Source: DAOPZC01 sp035353175
GTDB taxonomy: Bacteria; Verrucomicrobiota; Kiritimatiellia; RFP12; UBA1067
Length of the DNA: 64,000 nucleotides
Direction: 5' to 3'
NCBI GenBank assembly: GCA_035353175.1
Contig: DAOPZC010000014.1
Coordinates: 16,390 to 80,389 of the forward strand
The position numbers were made by a program, and so were the translations under genes. This document shows positions 1 to 8,779 of the stretch, in pieces; position 1 is the stretch's first letter, and every line of letters begins with the position of its first letter. The notes below the pieces were generated by a model that was not told where the DNA came from, made no database searches, and saw only the letters and a program-made list of their open reading frames with translations.

Positions 1-1
1 C

Positions 2-796
2 AAGGCCCTGCCGTACGACAATCCGCCGACCGTCGAGGCGGGCCGCGAAATCTGGTCAGACGACGCGCGAGTGCGGCTGGCGGGCAAGGTCTCGGACGAC
101 GGCAATCCCAAGTCCGGTCGCCTCGCGACCGCGTGGGAGCTGCTCGACGGCCCCGGCACCGTCGCGTTCCGCAACCCGGCCAAGCCCACGACCAAGGCCG
201 ACTTCTCCCTGCCCGGCGACTACGCGCTGCGACTCAAGGCCGACGACGGCGAGCTGTGGCGCAGCGGCCGCACGGTCGTCCACGTCCTGCCGCCCGGCAC
301 GTCGGTGGCCCGCGCCTGGGCGTTCGAGAAGCCGCTCGACAAGGAGGGCTGGAGCGACTGGAATCTCGGCACAAAGGACGAGGAGTTCATGGGCCAGAAG
401 TGGTCCTGCATCGCCCGCCCCGTGCAGCTCGTGGCGGGCGGCGAGTACATCGTCGCGATCAAAGACGCGCCCGACGCGCACCTGCTTTCGCCGGACGCGC
501 TCGGCATCGACCTTGACGATAACCGACTCGTCACGATCCGTTTCCAGAACCACACGCCTGCTGCGCACATGCGACTCCGGTTCACGACTGAAGCGGCGCC
601 CGCCTGGGAGTCCGGGCTGGGCCAGGCCTTCGACGTGACCCCGAACGACGAGAGCCCGCGCGCCTACACGGTCGACATGCGCAAGACCGCCGGCTGGACC
701 GGGCGGCTGAAGCAGCTCCGGCTTGACTTCGCCGACGGCACGCCGCTTACCGGCACCTGCCGCATCGATTACCTCTGGGTCGGCCGGTGCGAGTGA
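2..796 (+). CDS. C-terminal part of a secreted PKD/Ig-like protein (5' truncated by window edge)
   Basis: The frame is open from base 2 without an in-frame stop, so the gene starts outside the window. The first ~90 visible residues look like a PKD or K319-type Ig-like module: a V-x-A-G start, a V-S-D-D-G-N-P turn, then G-x-Y-x-L-R-L-x-A-D-D-G-E-L and a closing V-x-V strand. The remaining ~170 residues begin with W-A-F-E-K and contain W-S-D-W-N-L, which resembles a beta-sandwich carbohydrate-binding domain, but I cannot assign a family. It ends 7 nt before the convergent GH16 gene. The likely role is the C-terminal accessory part of a secreted carbohydrate-active or surface protein. The enzyme domain, if any, is not visible. 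Confidence 0.7.
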   Translation, partial: KALPYDNPPTVEAGREIWSDDARVRLAGKVSDDGNPKSGRLATAWELLDGPGTVAFRNPAKPTTKADFSLPGDYALRLKADDGELWRSGRTVVHVLPPGTSVARAWAFEKPLDKEGWSDWNLGTKDEEFMGQKWSCIARPVQLVAGGEYIVAIKDAPDAHLLSPDALGIDLDDNRLVTIRFQNHTPAAHMRLRFTTEAAPAWESGLGQAFDVTPNDESPRAYTVDMRKTAGWTGRLKQLRLDFADGTPLTGTCRIDYLWVGRCE

Positions 797-803
797 GGAT
801 GGT

Positions 804-1580
804 TCAGCGGGTCTGGTAGATGCGCACGTAGTCGACGTCCATCGAGGTGCCGTCGATCGCGTCGGTGACCGGCCCCGCCCACTTGATGACCGCAGAGCTC
901 AGCAGCACCGGCGCGGGCCTGTGGCAGATGGCGTTGGTCTCGCGCCGGATCTCCTGCCCGTCGAAATACCAGACGAGCGTTCGCTCGCTCCAGTCCAGGC
1001 CGTAGACGTGCCACTCCTTCGTCAGGTCGCGGCCTTCGGCCTTCCACGTCTTGCTTTTGGACCAGTGCTTCCCCGACCAGTTGTGGATGTTCATGTTGAC
1101 CTCGCTCGGTGCGTGCCCCTCGTTGATGTCGATCTCGAAGCGGCCGGGCGTGTTGGTGGTGCCGCCCAGCGTCATCAGCCAGAACGAGTTGTTCAGCCCC
1201 GTCGACGCGCCGTACCGGTAGCGGCACTCGAAGAAGCCGTACTGAAACGGCTTCTTCGTCCAGAGGCTGGCGGAGGTCCACGCCTGGCCCGCGCGCGTCT
1301 CCTTTTTGTTCAGCAGGCGGCAAACGCCGTTCGACACCGCGACGTTGTCGCGCCAGCGGCTGCACAGGATGTGGCCGCTCGGGCCGTTCTGAAACGACCA
1401 ACGCGCGTCCAGATCCGACACGCTGCCGTCGAACGTCTCTTCCCACACGAGCTGTTTACCGTCGAGCGGGCCGTCCGCAGCCTCCGCCCGCGCGGGCTGA
1501 AGCGGCGCGCCGGCCGCCACGCCGAAACTCACGACCAGAGCCGCCACCCGGCAACGGCATCGCACCGATTGGATGTCCAT
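804..1580 (-). CDS. Secreted glycoside hydrolase family 16 (beta-glucanase/agarase-like)
   Basis: 258 residues with an N-terminal signal peptide (hydrophobic stretch about residues 12-25, followed by Ala-rich cleavage region). The GH16 active-site motif E-I-D-I-N-E lies at residues 149-154: E149 is the expected nucleophile, D151 the helper and E154 the acid/base. Upstream W-x-E-x-F-D-G (46-52) and F-x-Y-G-x-F-E-x-R (112-120) are typical GH16 jelly-roll segments. The family cleaves beta-1,3/1,4-glucans or galactans by a retaining mechanism, and substrate cannot be told from sequence alone. It faces a divergent FAD oxidoreductase across 178 nt and is convergent with the truncated gene at the left edge. 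Confidence 0.9.
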   Translation of the reverse strand: MDIQSVRCRCRVAALVVSFGVAAGAPLQPARAEAADGPLDGKQLVWEETFDGSVSDLDARWSFQNGPSGHILCSRWRDNVAVSNGVCRLLNKKETRAGQAWTSASLWTKKPFQYGFFECRYRYGASTGLNNSFWLMTLGGTTNTPGRFEIDINEGHAPSEVNMNIHNWSGKHWSKSKTWKAEGRDLTKEWHVYGLDWSERTLVWYFDGQEIRRETNAICHRPAPVLLSSAVIKWAGPVTDAIDGTSMDVDYVRIYQTR

Positions 1581-1758
1581 GCTTCTTCCCTTTCGATAGC
1601 CGTACCCTCACGGAAAGTCAAAGTAGCAGAACCGGGCGGAGGACTCAACGGCCAAAAAAGCGGCGCCTTTAGCGGGCGAGCAGACGTGCGCCCTGCTTGC
1701 GCTTGCCGTCCGCCGCGACGTTGTGCAAAACTAGTCGCACTTGAAAAAGGGGGACGAC

Positions 1759-3105
1759 ATGAACAGACGCGCGTTTATTTTCGGCGGCACGGCGGCGTGC
1801 GGTGTGGTCGGACTGCGGGCACTGGCACAAACGGCACCTTCGGTTTCTGTGGGCGAAACGGAAATGAAGACGGACGTTCTGATCTGCGGCGGCGGGCCGG
1901 CGGGCGTCGCGGCGGCCTGCTTGGCGGCGCGGCAGAACGTCCGCGTTCTGCTGCTGGAGCGCTACGGCCGGCTGGGCGGCATGGCCGTCCAAGGTCTGGT
2001 GGGGCCGCTGATGGGGAACTGCGATTCGCCGTTTCTGAAAGAGGTGATCCGGCATATCGGCGGCCGCAACTACGACCCAAACCGCTTGGACCTGCAGTAC
2101 GCGGAGCTCGTGCAGAAATCCGGTGCCGAGCTGCTGCTGCACGCCTGGGCCGCCGAGCCGCTGATGGATGGCGGTCGCGTGGCGGGCGTGCGGGCCGCCA
2201 CCAAGCGCGGACTGCTGCGCATCGCCGCGAAGTGCGTCGTGGATGCTACCGGCGACGGCGACGTCGCCTTCGGCGCGGGCGCGCCGTTCGAGCAGGGCCG
2301 GTCGGGCGACAAGCTCGTGCAGCCCGTTTCCGTAATGTTCCTGATCGGCGGCTTCGACGCAGGCAAGAAGCCGTTGCTTTGCGGCTCCGAAGAGCAGGCG
2401 CGCGCAGTGCGCGTGCCGGAGGGCACGTGGGAGGAGGTTGTTACCCGCGGCCAGAAGAGCGGCGAGCTCGCGCCGACCATCGGCGTGATCCGCATTTACG
2501 GTTCTCAGGCGCCCTACTACCGCGTGGTCAACGCCACCCAGCTGAACGGCATCGACGGCACCTGCCCGCAGGACTTGACGCGCGCCGAGCTGGAGTGCCG
2601 GCGCCAGGCCTTCCAGGTGGTGGAGTTCTTGAAGAAGCACGCCCCCGGCTACGAACAGGTACACCTGGTCCAGATGCCGGGTGTCGTCGGCGTGCGCGAG
2701 ACCCGGCGGTTCCACGGCCTGTCCTGCCTGCAGCGCGAGGATCTGATCTCGGGCCGCCGCTGGCCGGACGCCGTGGTGCGCCAGGCGTTCTTCCCGATCG
2801 ACATCCACAACCCGGCCGGCAGCGGTCAGGCGGAAGGCTCGGGCGGCACCGGAGGGCAGGGCCAGGCGGCGCTGGTCAAGCCGTACGACATCCCGTACGG
2901 ATGCCTGGTGCCGAAGCGGACGGACGGGCTTCTGCTGGCCGGGCGCTGCATCAGCGGCAGCCATGACGCGCACGCCTCATACCGCGTGCAGTGCATCGCG
3001 ATCGGAGTCGGCGCCGCGGCGGGGGCTGCGGCAGCGCTTGCCGTGAAGAAGGACGTCCAGCCGCGCCAACTCGACGCGAGCGCGATTCAGCCGCTTTTGG
3101 GCTGA
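1759..3105 (+). CDS. Tat-exported FAD-dependent oxidoreductase (PF12831-like)
   Basis: 448 residues. I chose the ATG at 1759 because a GGGGGA stretch sits just upstream and the protein then opens with a twin-arginine leader (N-R-R-A-F) and a hydrophobic segment to about residue 24. The FAD-binding Rossmann motif G-G-G-P-A-G is at about 44-49, followed by L-L-L-E-R and G-G-M-A. A second FAD motif D-A-T-G-D-G-D-V-A lies mid-protein, and the C-terminal L-L-L-A-G-R-C-I-S-G-S-H-D-A is typical of this family. Such proteins are common beside glycoside hydrolases in PVC bacteria, but their substrates are mostly unknown. A paralogue is encoded at 40995-42497. Confidence 0.85.
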   Translation: MNRRAFIFGGTAACGVVGLRALAQTAPSVSVGETEMKTDVLICGGGPAGVAAACLAARQNVRVLLLERYGRLGGMAVQGLVGPLMGNCDSPFLKEVIRHIGGRNYDPNRLDLQYAELVQKSGAELLLHAWAAEPLMDGGRVAGVRAATKRGLLRIAAKCVVDATGDGDVAFGAGAPFEQGRSGDKLVQPVSVMFLIGGFDAGKKPLLCGSEEQARAVRVPEGTWEEVVTRGQKSGELAPTIGVIRIYGSQAPYYRVVNATQLNGIDGTCPQDLTRAELECRRQAFQVVEFLKKHAPGYEQVHLVQMPGVVGVRETRRFHGLSCLQREDLISGRRWPDAVVRQAFFPIDIHNPAGSGQAEGSGGTGGQGQAALVKPYDIPYGCLVPKRTDGLLLAGRCISGSHDAHASYRVQCIAIGVGAAAGAAAALAVKKDVQPRQLDASAIQPLLG

Positions 3106-3230
3106 GTCACTGGCATCCCGTAGAAAAAGAGAGTTCGCGTCACAGGAGACGGCTCAGCACAACTTCGCCCTCCATTCTTCGAGTGAAGGGGAGGGCGAGA
3201 CGCCGTCGAGCCGAATTCTTCAACGGGCCG

Positions 3231-4124
3231 TTAAGGCTTCGCCGCGGGCCGTGTGAACGATGCGCGCCACTGGCTGCCGTCGTTCTTTTTCACGCGCTCC
3301 AGCCACTCGGGTTTGACGTCCTCCGGTTTCGCGGCCGGCCGAGGCGCGTAACAGTCGCGCTGGCGCAGCGTGAACGTCGCGCCCTCGGAATCCAGCTTGA
3401 CCAGCGTGAAGCCGATATCGCCCCAGTGTCCGGTGGACGGCAGACAGAGCGTGTCGACGCCCTCTTCGTTCTGGTAGAGCCAGCGGTGGTTGTGGCCGTA
3501 GACATAGCCCGCGTATGCGGGGGCGGAGGCCAGCAGGTCGGCCACCGCCGTCTCTTTGACCGGATGGTGCGCGCCGACGAAGACCGGCTTCTTGCGCTGG
3601 CTGAGCGCGCTCTGGAGCCACGCGCGCTGCGCCGCGTCGATGCCGCCGTTGACGGGGCCTTCGAGGCACGAGTCGAGCAGGAAGAAATCGGCGTGCGGCG
3701 TTTCGACAACGGTGACCAGCCGGTCGGGCACAAGCGGTGTCGCGCTTTTGCGTTCGGGGAAGACCGAGAAAAACGAGCCGCGCCGGTCGTGGTTGCCGAA
3801 GCCGGCGGACCAGCGGATGCCGGCGTCTTCAAGCGGCTTGACCAGTTCTTTCAGCAGTCGGTAGTCGTTGGTTTCGCCGTGATTGAACGCGAGGTCACCG
3901 TAGAAGAGCGCGTTGGCGGGCCGCGGATTCAGGGCCAGCACGTCTCGCACGCAGCGCGCCACGCCTTCGCGCTGATGCGGATTGTTCTTGTCCGTCGTGG
4001 CATGCAGATCCGCGAACAGCACAACCAAGTTCTCGTCCAGCGGAACCGTGTCTGCAAGCGCCGTCAAAAAGCCCGCCGCCAGCAGAAACGCCAGAAACAC
4101 GTTATTCCCCCGCACCTTTGTCAT
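3231..4124 (-). CDS. Secreted calcineurin-like metallophosphoesterase
   Basis: 297 residues with a signal peptide (hydrophobic residues 9-24). The metal-binding motifs of the family appear in order: D-L-H (39-41), G-D-L (76-78), G-N-H-D (110-113), G-A-H-H-P (184-188) and G-H-N-H (210-213). This is a complete dinuclear metal site, so the protein is probably an active phosphoesterase, likely periplasmic. The starting ATG follows AGGAGGG, an excellent ribosome binding site. It lies 101 nt downstream of the GGQ-protein gene in the same direction and may be cotranscribed. Its phosphoester substrate cannot be predicted. Confidence 0.88.
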   Translation of the reverse strand: MTKVRGNNVFLAFLLAAGFLTALADTVPLDENLVVLFADLHATTDKNNPHQREGVARCVRDVLALNPRPANALFYGDLAFNHGETNDYRLLKELVKPLEDAGIRWSAGFGNHDRRGSFFSVFPERKSATPLVPDRLVTVVETPHADFFLLDSCLEGPVNGGIDAAQRAWLQSALSQRKKPVFVGAHHPVKETAVADLLASAPAYAGYVYGHNHRWLYQNEEGVDTLCLPSTGHWGDIGFTLVKLDSEGATFTLRQRDCYAPRPAAKPEDVKPEWLERVKKNDGSQWRASFTRPAAKP

Positions 4125-4225
4125 CGCTTCAGCCCTCCTTTTTTAAATAATTATGACGGCAGCGCTTCGACCGCGTCAACCTGCATCTTCTGCGGACCGG
4201 CGGCACCGGCGGCGGGGACACGCTT

Positions 4226-4630
4226 TCACGGGTCGACCTGCACCGTCCCGCGCGCCGCCTTCTTCTCGCCATGCTTACGCTTTTCGTCCAGCATCTTCGC
4301 CTTCTGGCGGCGCGAGCGCCGGCGCTTCTGCCGCCGGATCTTCTCGGCCTCCTGTTTGCGGGTGGAAAGCGCGGCATTGACTTTCTCCAAGATCTTCTCC
4401 GCCAGTTCGCGACGCGCCAGCCAGCGGTTCATCTCGCGCGAGCGGTTCAGCCCGCACTTGACCGTGAGCCCGCTGGGCACGTGGTAGAGCCGCACCGTCG
4501 AGGCGGTCTTGTTGACCTTCTGGCCGCCCGGCCCGGAGCCGAGGATGAACGACTCCTCGATGTCTTCCTCAAAAACAGAGGCCAGCGCCATATGCGCCTT
4601 GATTTTCTCGACGGTTTCAGGACTGATCAT
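4226..4630 (-). CDS. Class I release-factor-like GGQ protein (ArfB/RF-H type)
   Basis: 134 residues. It contains the peptidyl-tRNA hydrolysis core S-G-P-G-G-Q-K-V-N-K (about 32-41) and the downstream V-R-L-x-H-V-P-S-G-L block. It lacks the codon-recognition domain of RF1/RF2. The C-terminal ~50 residues are an Arg/Lys-rich tail, as in ArfB (YaeJ), which inserts into the empty mRNA channel of stalled ribosomes. The likely role is rescue of non-stop ribosomes by hydrolysing peptidyl-tRNA. RF-H-like proteins are an alternative, since the exact subfamily needs a tree. The ATG is preceded by GGAGAG. Confidence 0.82.
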   Translation of the reverse strand: MISPETVEKIKAHMALASVFEEDIEESFILGSGPGGQKVNKTASTVRLYHVPSGLTVKCGLNRSREMNRWLARRELAEKILEKVNAALSTRKQEAEKIRRQKRRRSRRQKAKMLDEKRKHGEKKAARGTVQVDP

Positions 4631-4724
4631 AGGTTCTCTCCGTGGAACGTAATGGCGACCATTTTCCAGTATTCCACATCCTTCCTTTTTTCGCTATCCT
4701 GTAACATCAAGAAAGGAACTTATT

Positions 4725-5270
4725 ATGCGCGTGCTCATCCCTCTCGCCGACGGCGTAGAAGAACTCGAAGCCGTCACGATCATCGACGTCCTGCGCCGCG
4801 GCGGCATCGAGGTCACCTCCGCAGCCCTCGGCGACGAACGCACCGTTCACGGTTCGCGAGGCATCGAACTGGTCGCCGATGCGCTCTGGTCCACGCTCGC
4901 GCCCGACGCCTTCGAGGCCTTCGTGCTGCCCGGCGGCGGCAAGGGCACCGAGAACCTGATTTCGGACGACCGGATCATCGAAACCGTCCGGGCCTTCGAC
5001 GAGGCCGGCAAGTTCGTGGCCGCCATCTGCGCCGCGCCCACCGTGCTGGCGGCGGCCGGCATTCTCAAAGGGCGCAAAGCCACCTGCTACCCTGCCTGCG
5101 CCCGCGAACTCGGCGCGGCGTACGATGACGCGCCGGTGATCGCCGACGGAAACCTCATCACCAGCCAAGGGCCCGGCACCGCCATGCTCTTCTCGCTGGT
5201 GCTGATCCGGTATTTCGCCGATGACGAGACCGCCCAGCGCGTGGCCGACGGCCTGCTGACGAGCCTGTGA
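4725..5270 (+). CDS. DJ-1/PfpI (ThiJ) family protein
   Basis: 181 residues, the usual length for a DJ-1-type protein. It has the nucleophile-elbow cysteine in A-A-I-C-A-A-P (C102) and the conserved acidic residue E15 in G-V-E-E-L-E-A-V, which tunes that cysteine. L-P-G-G-G-K-G at 68-74 is also conserved. Members act as glyoxalase/deglycase-like or redox-sensing cytosolic proteins; this one is closest in layout to YajL/DJ-1 rather than PfpI protease, by inspection. The start follows GAAAGGAA at good spacing. It is divergent from the GGQ-protein gene. Confidence 0.88.
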   Translation: MRVLIPLADGVEELEAVTIIDVLRRGGIEVTSAALGDERTVHGSRGIELVADALWSTLAPDAFEAFVLPGGGKGTENLISDDRIIETVRAFDEAGKFVAAICAAPTVLAAAGILKGRKATCYPACARELGAAYDDAPVIADGNLITSQGPGTAMLFSLVLIRYFADDETAQRVADGLLTSL

Positions 5271-5291
5271 CAATGGGCAATGGGCAATGGG
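5271..5291. repeat. Three tandem copies of the 7-mer CAATGGG
   Basis: Immediately after the DJ-1 stop codon the sequence reads three exact copies of CAATGGG, followed by CTATCAG. It lies in the 47-nt gap between two convergent genes and has no evident function. It may be slippage DNA. Confidence 0.8.
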
Positions 5292-5317
5292 CTATCAGCC
5301 GCCTATAGCCTCTCGTC

Positions 5318-7048
5318 TCAGATCCGGCGCGGCGTGCGGATGCCGAGCAGATGCAAGCCTTCGGCCAGCACCTGCGCCACCATCGCGCACAGGCGGATGC
5401 GGCTGTCGCGAACGGCGGGATCGGCCTTGAGGACCGGCGACCGCTGATAAAAGCTGCTGTAGGTCTGCGACAGGCCGAACAGATAATCGGCCAGGATGCT
5501 GGGCTTGTACGCCTCGGCCGCGCGCAGCACCGCCGAGGGGAACTGCATCAGCCGCAGCGCCAGCTCTTTTTCGATCGGCTCGTTCAGAAGCAGGGCGTTG
5601 TTCAGCGGGTCGACGCCCGGCACCTGCGCCGCGTATTTATCGACCAGGCTGCATACGCGCGCATAGGCGTATTGCAGATACGGGCCGGAGTTGCCCTCCA
5701 GCGCCAGCGCCTTTTCCCACGTAAAGACGATCAGCGTCTGCGGATCGTGACTCAGATCGGCGTACTTGATCGCGCCGATGCCGATCGCCGCCGCCAGCTC
5801 TTTCTGCTCCGCTTCGGGCATTTCGCCGTTGGAGGACTTGATGATCTCCAGCGCACGGCGCTCCGCCTCGTCCAGCAGCGACTCCAGCTTGATGACGTTG
5901 CCCTGCCGCGTCGAGAAGGTCCCTTCGGGCAGCCGCATCAGGCCGAACCAGACGTGCTCAAGATGCGTCGTGTAGCCGAGCTTGGCGCACACGGTGAAGA
6001 ACTGTTTGAAGTGCAGCTGCTGCCGCTCGTCCGTCACATACACGATGCGGTCGGGCGCGAACTCCGCCACGCGGTTGCGCACGGTGGCGATGTCGGTCGC
6101 GGCGTAGTTGAAGCCGCCGTCGCTCTTGCGCACGATGCAGACCGGCATGCCCTCGTCCTCAAGCTTCACCACCAGGGCGCCGTCGCTCTCGACGGCCAGC
6201 CCCTTGTCCTGCAGAAGTTGCACCGTCTCCGGCAGCGTCGCGTTGTAGAAACTTTCGCCGCGGTAGAGATCGAACCCCACCTCCAGCCGCTTGTAGACGC
6301 GGTTGAACTCGTCGAGGCTGATGGCGATGAAGCGCTCCCAGATCGCGCGGTTTTCGGCGTCGCCCTGCTGCAGCTTCACCAGTTCCGCCTTGCAGGCGTC
6401 CAGCCAGGCCGGATCTTCCTTGGTGCGGTTGTAGCTCTGCACATAGACCCGCTCGCACAGCTCGACCGTCAACGCCGCACGCTCCTCCTCCGTCAAAAAA
6501 GTCCGGTAACCCTGGATCAGGATGCCGAACTGCGTGCCCCAATCGCCCAGATGGTTATCCGCGATCACGCGGAAGCCGAGCGCGCGGTACATGCGGTCGA
6601 GGGCGTTGCCGATCACGGTGGAGCGGATGTGGCCGATATGCATGGGCTTGGCCACATTCGGGCTGGAATAGTCCAGAATGACCGTTTTACCCTGCCCCGC
6701 ATCCGGGATACCGAAGCGCGGCGCCGCGGAGAGCGCGGCCACCTGTTCCGCGAGCCACGCCGGGCTCACGGTGAGATTGATGAAGCCGGGCCCGGCGACC
6801 TCGGCCTTCGTGAGCATCGGAGGAAGCGGCAGCGCGGCCAGCGCGGCCTCGGCCACGGCACGCGGCGGCTTGCGCAGAATCTTGGCCGCCTGCATCGCGT
6901 CGTTGCATTGGAAATCGCCGAAGCGCGTATCGGTCGCGGGCTGCACGCGCAGCGACGACCAGTCCTGCACACCGCCGAACGCCGCCTGGAAAGCCTGCCG
7001 CAACCACTGCGCCAACTGCGCCTCACACTTGTTCACCGTCTCGCTCAT
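5318..7048 (-). CDS. argS: Arginyl-tRNA synthetase
   Basis: 576 residues from the ATG at 7048, which has GAGG eight bases upstream; a GTG 24 nt further upstream is also open but less likely. Class I synthetase signature H-I-G-H-I-R-S follows S-S-P-N-V-A-K-P-M, the ArgRS-specific form of the HIGH motif. The F-S-T-R-Q-G-N segment replaces KMSKS, as usual in ArgRS. The N-terminal Add-1 domain (G-D-F-Q-C-N-D-A-M) and the C-terminal anticodon-binding helices with Y-L-Q-Y-A-Y-A-R are present. It charges tRNA-Arg in the cytosol. Full length and intact. Confidence 0.97.
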   Translation of the reverse strand: MSETVNKCEAQLAQWLRQAFQAAFGGVQDWSSLRVQPATDTRFGDFQCNDAMQAAKILRKPPRAVAEAALAALPLPPMLTKAEVAGPGFINLTVSPAWLAEQVAALSAAPRFGIPDAGQGKTVILDYSSPNVAKPMHIGHIRSTVIGNALDRMYRALGFRVIADNHLGDWGTQFGILIQGYRTFLTEEERAALTVELCERVYVQSYNRTKEDPAWLDACKAELVKLQQGDAENRAIWERFIAISLDEFNRVYKRLEVGFDLYRGESFYNATLPETVQLLQDKGLAVESDGALVVKLEDEGMPVCIVRKSDGGFNYAATDIATVRNRVAEFAPDRIVYVTDERQQLHFKQFFTVCAKLGYTTHLEHVWFGLMRLPEGTFSTRQGNVIKLESLLDEAERRALEIIKSSNGEMPEAEQKELAAAIGIGAIKYADLSHDPQTLIVFTWEKALALEGNSGPYLQYAYARVCSLVDKYAAQVPGVDPLNNALLLNEPIEKELALRLMQFPSAVLRAAEAYKPSILADYLFGLSQTYSSFYQRSPVLKADPAVRDSRIRLCAMVAQVLAEGLHLLGIRTPRRI

Positions 7049-7118
7049 AGCTGAAACCTCGTCTCTGTTCACGAATTGAGGCCCTAAGGATAACGGCAGG
7101 CGCGCGGCGCGTCACGTC

Positions 7119-7156
7119 AAAAAAACGGCCGCCCTCGACGGCTGTCGACGGCGGCC
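7119..7156 (-). terminator. Rho-independent terminator of the porin gene
   Basis: Read on the minus strand, GGCCGCC pairs with GGCGGCC around a loop containing a smaller GTCGAC/GTCGAG pairing, and is followed by G and seven T. It starts about 25 nt after the porin stop codon. Stem, GC content and T-run fit an intrinsic terminator. Confidence 0.88.
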
Positions 7157-7181
7157 AGATGGCAAACTCTCAGACCGCGGC

Positions 7182-8609
7182 TCAGAACCGCAGGATGACT
7201 TCCCAGCGCAGAAAATACGCCACGGTGTCGGACGTGTAGTAATCGCCCGGGTCGAGCACTTCGGCCGTCAGATGGCCCGAAAGATCCCCGCGCTTGCCGA
7301 AGAGATTCTTGGCGAGCGGAAAGTCGTAGCGGGCCATGCCGAACCAGCCGCGGAGGTCGCCTTCGCCGCCGCCCAGGCCGTCTTCGGCCGCCGCGAACAT
7401 CGGACCCACATTGGCGCTCACCTTGTGGCCGGGCGCGAACGCGGAGCCGACCGTGACGTTCGGGTAGATCAGGTTGGACCAGTAGCAAACGCCCTTGTCG
7501 GAATAGGGATACATCTCGCTGTACTGCGGCCACCGGGCCCACAGCGGATTCCACGAGGTGTCGTTGTCGCCGGTGCCGTGGTCGCTGTCGCCGGAGAGGT
7601 AGTAGCACGCGAGGGTGGCGAACGGCTTGTAGGTTTCGACGGCGGGTTTGTAGGTGAGCCCGGCGTAGCCCATATAGCCCACCGTCGAGGCCCCGCCGTC
7701 TTTCTCGCCGGCCTGCGCCGCACCTTCAAATTCTGCGGAGAGCGTTTCGGAGAGCTTCGGCATCAGGCGCGTGCCAAAGGTGTGCGTGTTGCGGCCCGGC
7801 AGATCGTTGTCGGACAGGCGCGACTTAGTCTCACGCTTGAACAGGTAGTACAGGTCGAACGGGAACTCTTGCCATTCTTTCGATTTGAAATACAGGCCGC
7901 CGCCATACTCCGCCATGTCGGTACTGCCCGGCACGTTGTAGGTCAGGGCACGCTCTTTGGTGGAGGTGCCGTTCGCCCCCTTGGTATGGCCCCAGCTCAG
8001 TTCGTTGTCGGGGTTGTTGTAGATCGCCAGCAGATCCAGCGTGTTTTTCTCGTCGACCTTGACGGTGGCCTTGATCGCGTCCATGAACGCCGTGCGCGAC
8101 CCGTCGCCCGGCGTGCCGTCGAGCAGCACGCGGCCCGCGCCGTAGCCGTCCGGACCCAGGAAGTCCTGGCGCCCGATCCGCAGGTCGACCCGGTCGCCGA
8201 AGAGGTTGTAGAGGTCGAGGCAGAGGTTGTCCACGATGACCTCGTCAGGGAACTGGGCGTTGCGGCTCTCGCTCGGCTGGAAGTACTCCCGGAACTCGTC
8301 GGTGAGGCGCAGATAGAGGCGGAAATCCTCGTTTTTGACCTCGCCCCAGGCGCGCGGGCGGATGCGCATGTAGCTCTGGTTGCCGGAGACCGCGCCGTGC
8401 GCGTTATACTGCGGCACGTTGTCGTGCAGTTCGTGGCGCACCCGCAGGTCAGCGCCGCCGTCCCAATTGAGATTCTGTTTGGCCGCCAGCGGTTCGACCG
8501 CGACAGCATCCGGTTTTACGGCGGCAGGCGCTGTCGCAGGCTTCGCCTCTTCGGCCTCCGTTACACCGGCCAGAGCTGCGCAAAAAAACACCCCGAGCAT
8601 TTTTTTCAT
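7182..8609 (-). CDS. Outer-membrane beta-barrel protein, alginate-export (AlgE-like) family
   Basis: 475 residues from the ATG encoding M-K-K-M-L-G-V-F-F; an in-frame ATG 18 nt upstream is possible. There is a signal peptide (about 1-20) and then an Ala/Pro/Lys-rich linker. The body has alternating polar/aromatic strands with R-I-R-P-R-A-W-G, R-I-G-R-Q-D-F-L-G and G-R-V-L-L-D-G-T, typical of the alginate-export barrel family (PF13372). The protein ends L-R-W-E-V-I-L-R-F, the terminal aromatic needed for barrel assembly. It is probably an outer-membrane channel for anionic or sugar solutes. It is monocistronic, with its own promoter and terminator. Confidence 0.8.
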   Translation of the reverse strand: MKKMLGVFFCAALAGVTEAEEAKPATAPAAVKPDAVAVEPLAAKQNLNWDGGADLRVRHELHDNVPQYNAHGAVSGNQSYMRIRPRAWGEVKNEDFRLYLRLTDEFREYFQPSESRNAQFPDEVIVDNLCLDLYNLFGDRVDLRIGRQDFLGPDGYGAGRVLLDGTPGDGSRTAFMDAIKATVKVDEKNTLDLLAIYNNPDNELSWGHTKGANGTSTKERALTYNVPGSTDMAEYGGGLYFKSKEWQEFPFDLYYLFKRETKSRLSDNDLPGRNTHTFGTRLMPKLSETLSAEFEGAAQAGEKDGGASTVGYMGYAGLTYKPAVETYKPFATLACYYLSGDSDHGTGDNDTSWNPLWARWPQYSEMYPYSDKGVCYWSNLIYPNVTVGSAFAPGHKVSANVGPMFAAAEDGLGGGEGDLRGWFGMARYDFPLAKNLFGKRGDLSGHLTAEVLDPGDYYTSDTVAYFLRWEVILRF

Positions 8610-8643
8610 GCGGTTTATTTCTCTCACGTGATTGTTTTACACG

Positions 8644-8659
8644 AAGGGCACTGGCCCTT
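8644..8659 (-). promoter_or_regulatory. Hairpin in the porin 5' leader
   Basis: AAGGGC and GCCCTT form a perfect 6-bp stem around the tetraloop ACTG, lying 35 nt upstream of the porin ATG and downstream of the predicted transcription start. It could stabilise or regulate the leader mRNA. No known riboswitch fold is recognised. Confidence 0.45.
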
Positions 8660-8679
8660 TGTTTCTCTCAGTAGTAACA

Positions 8680-8708
8680 GTTATAGCGGAAACCACATGC
8701 GCCGTCCA
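8680..8708 (-). promoter_or_regulatory. Sigma-70-type promoter of the porin gene
   Basis: On the minus strand, TGGACG (8708-8703, 4 of 6 to TTGACA) and TATAAC (8685-8680, 5 of 6 to TATAAT) are separated by exactly 17 nt. The start codon lies about 70 nt downstream. The position in the divergent porin/plsY gap supports it. Confidence 0.5.
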
Positions 8709-8779
8709 GTCGCTTTTCAACCTATTTTCTTGCGACGGACCGGATGCAAAAGCGCCCCGGTTCTGCTACACTTCGGGCT

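Noticed and set aside
723..2966. 747-codon forward frame across the GH16 and FAD oxidoreductase genes
   Set aside because: It crosses two real genes in other frames and contains no recognisable protein.
7182..8609. Porin considered as a SusC/TonB-dependent receptor
   Set aside because: It is far too short, lacks a plug domain and TonB box, and matches alginate-export-type barrels instead.
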